A stretch of 6,402 nucleotides of DNA from Dysgonamonadaceae bacterium (lineage in GTDB: Bacteria; Bacteroidota; Bacteroidia; Bacteroidales; Azobacteroidaceae), in NCBI GenBank assembly GCA_031282925.1, contig JAITCT010000136.1, positions 1 through 6,402 on the forward strand, given 5' to 3'. The notes beneath the pieces were generated by a model. It ran no database searches and was not told where the DNA came from. It saw only the letters and a program-made list of their open reading frames with translations. Of the stretch, positions 5,771-6,402 are shown piece after piece; the stretch's first letter is position 1, and every line of letters starts with the position of its first letter. A program made the position numbers and the translations under genes.

Positions 5771-6034
5771 ATGCGAAACGAAGAAAAAATAAGAAAACAA
5801 AAAAACTTCCTCCTCTGGAATCATCATAAAATTTGGTTGGGGTTGCTTGGGTTAGTCGCGATTATCGTGCTGATAAAGGCGTTTGGCGCGTCGTTCTCTA
5901 CCATTGTGGGAACATATCTCGGATACCGGGTTTTGAGGCTTGTAATGCGGCTGTTCGGCTTGCTCGTATCCCTTGTTTTTACTCTTGTTTCCATCTTTAT
6001 TTTTATGGTAATAATCTCACTAATAATTATTTAA
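5771..6034 (+). CDS. Small membrane protein of the mobile element, function unknown
   Basis: This 87-residue protein is not recognised by family. The N-terminus is basic and polar (MRNEEKIRKQKN). A hydrophobic segment at about 21-39 (IWLGLLGLVAIIVLIKAFG) is followed by a short linker containing R53, R56 and R60. A second long hydrophobic segment at about 61-87 runs to the C-terminus, so the protein should cross the inner membrane twice. By the positive-inside rule, both the N-terminus and the linker are basic and compete for the cytoplasmic side, so topology is uncertain. The ATG follows an A-rich stretch without a Shine-Dalgarno motif. It is preceded by the structured non-coding region and ends 11 bases before the next gene, so the two are probably cotranscribed. 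The strong bias to hydrophobic residues argues for a real protein. Confidence 0.65.
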   Translation: MRNEEKIRKQKNFLLWNHHKIWLGLLGLVAIIVLIKAFGASFSTIVGTYLGYRVLRLVMRLFGLLVSLVFTLVSIFIFMVIISLIII

Positions 6035-6045
6035 TTCTTACAGAT

Positions 6046-6402
6046 ATGGCAAATGTATTTTTGTTGGGTGCAAACGTGAAATACGACACCGACAAACAAA
6101 CAGTAGCAAAAAATCAGATTATCCAAATGAACGGGTATGACAATGACAGGTATGTAGTGTATGACATTGTTTCCTCACGCTGGGGATTGTCCTGCGAACT
6201 GATAAACCTGCGGACAAAACAATTCGGGCAGTGCGATTTAATCCGTCCGCTGTCGCAGAAATTCGGCATCGGGTATTATTTCAACGATGAAAATCCCGAA
6301 TTTATGGACGCTTTCGAGGTGGCTGTATTGCGCAGTGAAGCCGAACAGAACAAACAGGCGGAGCAGGCAGCAAAGCAGCAACGGCAGGAACGCGATGAAC
6401 AG
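6046..6402 (+). CDS. Conserved Bacteroides ICE hypothetical protein, 3' end outside the window
   Basis: The frame is open from ATG 6046 to the last base, giving 119 residues with no stop. It begins MANVFLLGANVKYDTDKQTV and continues through a mixed alpha/beta region (YVVYDIVSSRWGLSCELINL at 37-56; DLIRPLSQKFGIGYYFNDE at 64-82). From about residue 95 it turns into a Glu/Gln/Lys-rich stretch (EAEQNKQAEQAAKQQ), likely a coiled-coil linker to a C-terminal domain not visible here. From memory, proteins with this start and the phrase FGIGYYF-DENPEFMDAFEVAVL are frequent in Bacteroides conjugative transposons and are annotated only as hypothetical. Function is unknown. It follows the membrane protein gene after 11 bases and is probably in the same operon. 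Confidence 0.8.
   Translation, partial: MANVFLLGANVKYDTDKQTVAKNQIIQMNGYDNDRYVVYDIVSSRWGLSCELINLRTKQFGQCDLIRPLSQKFGIGYYFNDENPEFMDAFEVAVLRSEAEQNKQAEQAAKQQRQERDEQ

Larger units (their letters stand above)
2979..6402. mobile_element. Integrase end of a Bacteroides-type integrative conjugative element (left limit uncertain, right end outside window)
   Basis: A tyrosine recombinase of the Bacteroides conjugative-transposon type lies 338 bases after the last atp gene. It is followed by a RhuM-like regulator and by two genes that resemble conserved ICE cargo: a small membrane protein and a protein beginning MANVFLLGANVKY. The start given is the atpG stop, the outermost possible left limit; the real end lies somewhere in 2979-3316. 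No tRNA gene or duplicated target is visible. Mobilisation, transfer and excision genes are not in the window, so 'ICE' rather than phage or integrated plasmid rests on the family look of the genes. Confidence 0.65.

Noticed and set aside
1..6402. tRNA or rRNA gene as ICE target
   Set aside because: No cloverleaf with TTCRA arm or rRNA segment was found by reading the junction region on either strand.

Overview
The window looks like Bacteroidales (Bacteroidota) chromosome. The F1 ATP synthase genes run delta-alpha-gamma, with the gamma gene apparently last. The alpha subunit has the [20 protein letters not shown] insertion typical of Bacteroidetes. Start codons are preceded by A-rich tracts rather than Shine-Dalgarno motifs. 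The accessory genes resemble those of Bacteroides-type conjugative transposons (ICEs). Genus cannot be decided from the window.

Left half (1-2978): the 3' part of atpH, then atpA and atpG, all on the + strand. atpA and atpG are one base apart and should be translationally coupled. atpH and atpA are separated by a 94-base spacer that is almost entirely a long imperfect inverted repeat of C5/G5 tracts, apparently two copies of a genomic repeat facing each other. It sits inside the operon and just before the atpA start.

Junction (2979-3316): no convincing gene. It holds two weak hairpins that may end the atp transcript, a perfect 16-bp inverted repeat, a small AT-rich palindrome, and a hairpin whose loop contains the integrase start codon. 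The left end of the mobile element must lie here, but its exact attachment site cannot be fixed from one junction.

Right half (3317-6402): the integrase end of an ICE-like element. A tyrosine recombinase is followed four bases later by a short RhuM-like DNA-binding protein and then a strong intrinsic terminator. About 500 bases without a convincing gene follow, containing a branched inverted repeat, short direct repeats and a tiny minus-strand reading-frame pair. Next come an 87-residue membrane protein and the start of a conserved ICE cargo protein that runs off the window.

The recombinase has three departures from the textbook: its N-terminal arm-binding domain seems to lack about 15 internal residues, alanine replaces the first catalytic arginine, and there is a roughly 95-residue C-terminal extension. 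The alanine fits what is known of Bacteroides ICE integrases. The apparent internal deletion suggests the element may be altered or immobile. The insertion lies just past the last atp gene and leaves the ATP synthase genes intact.
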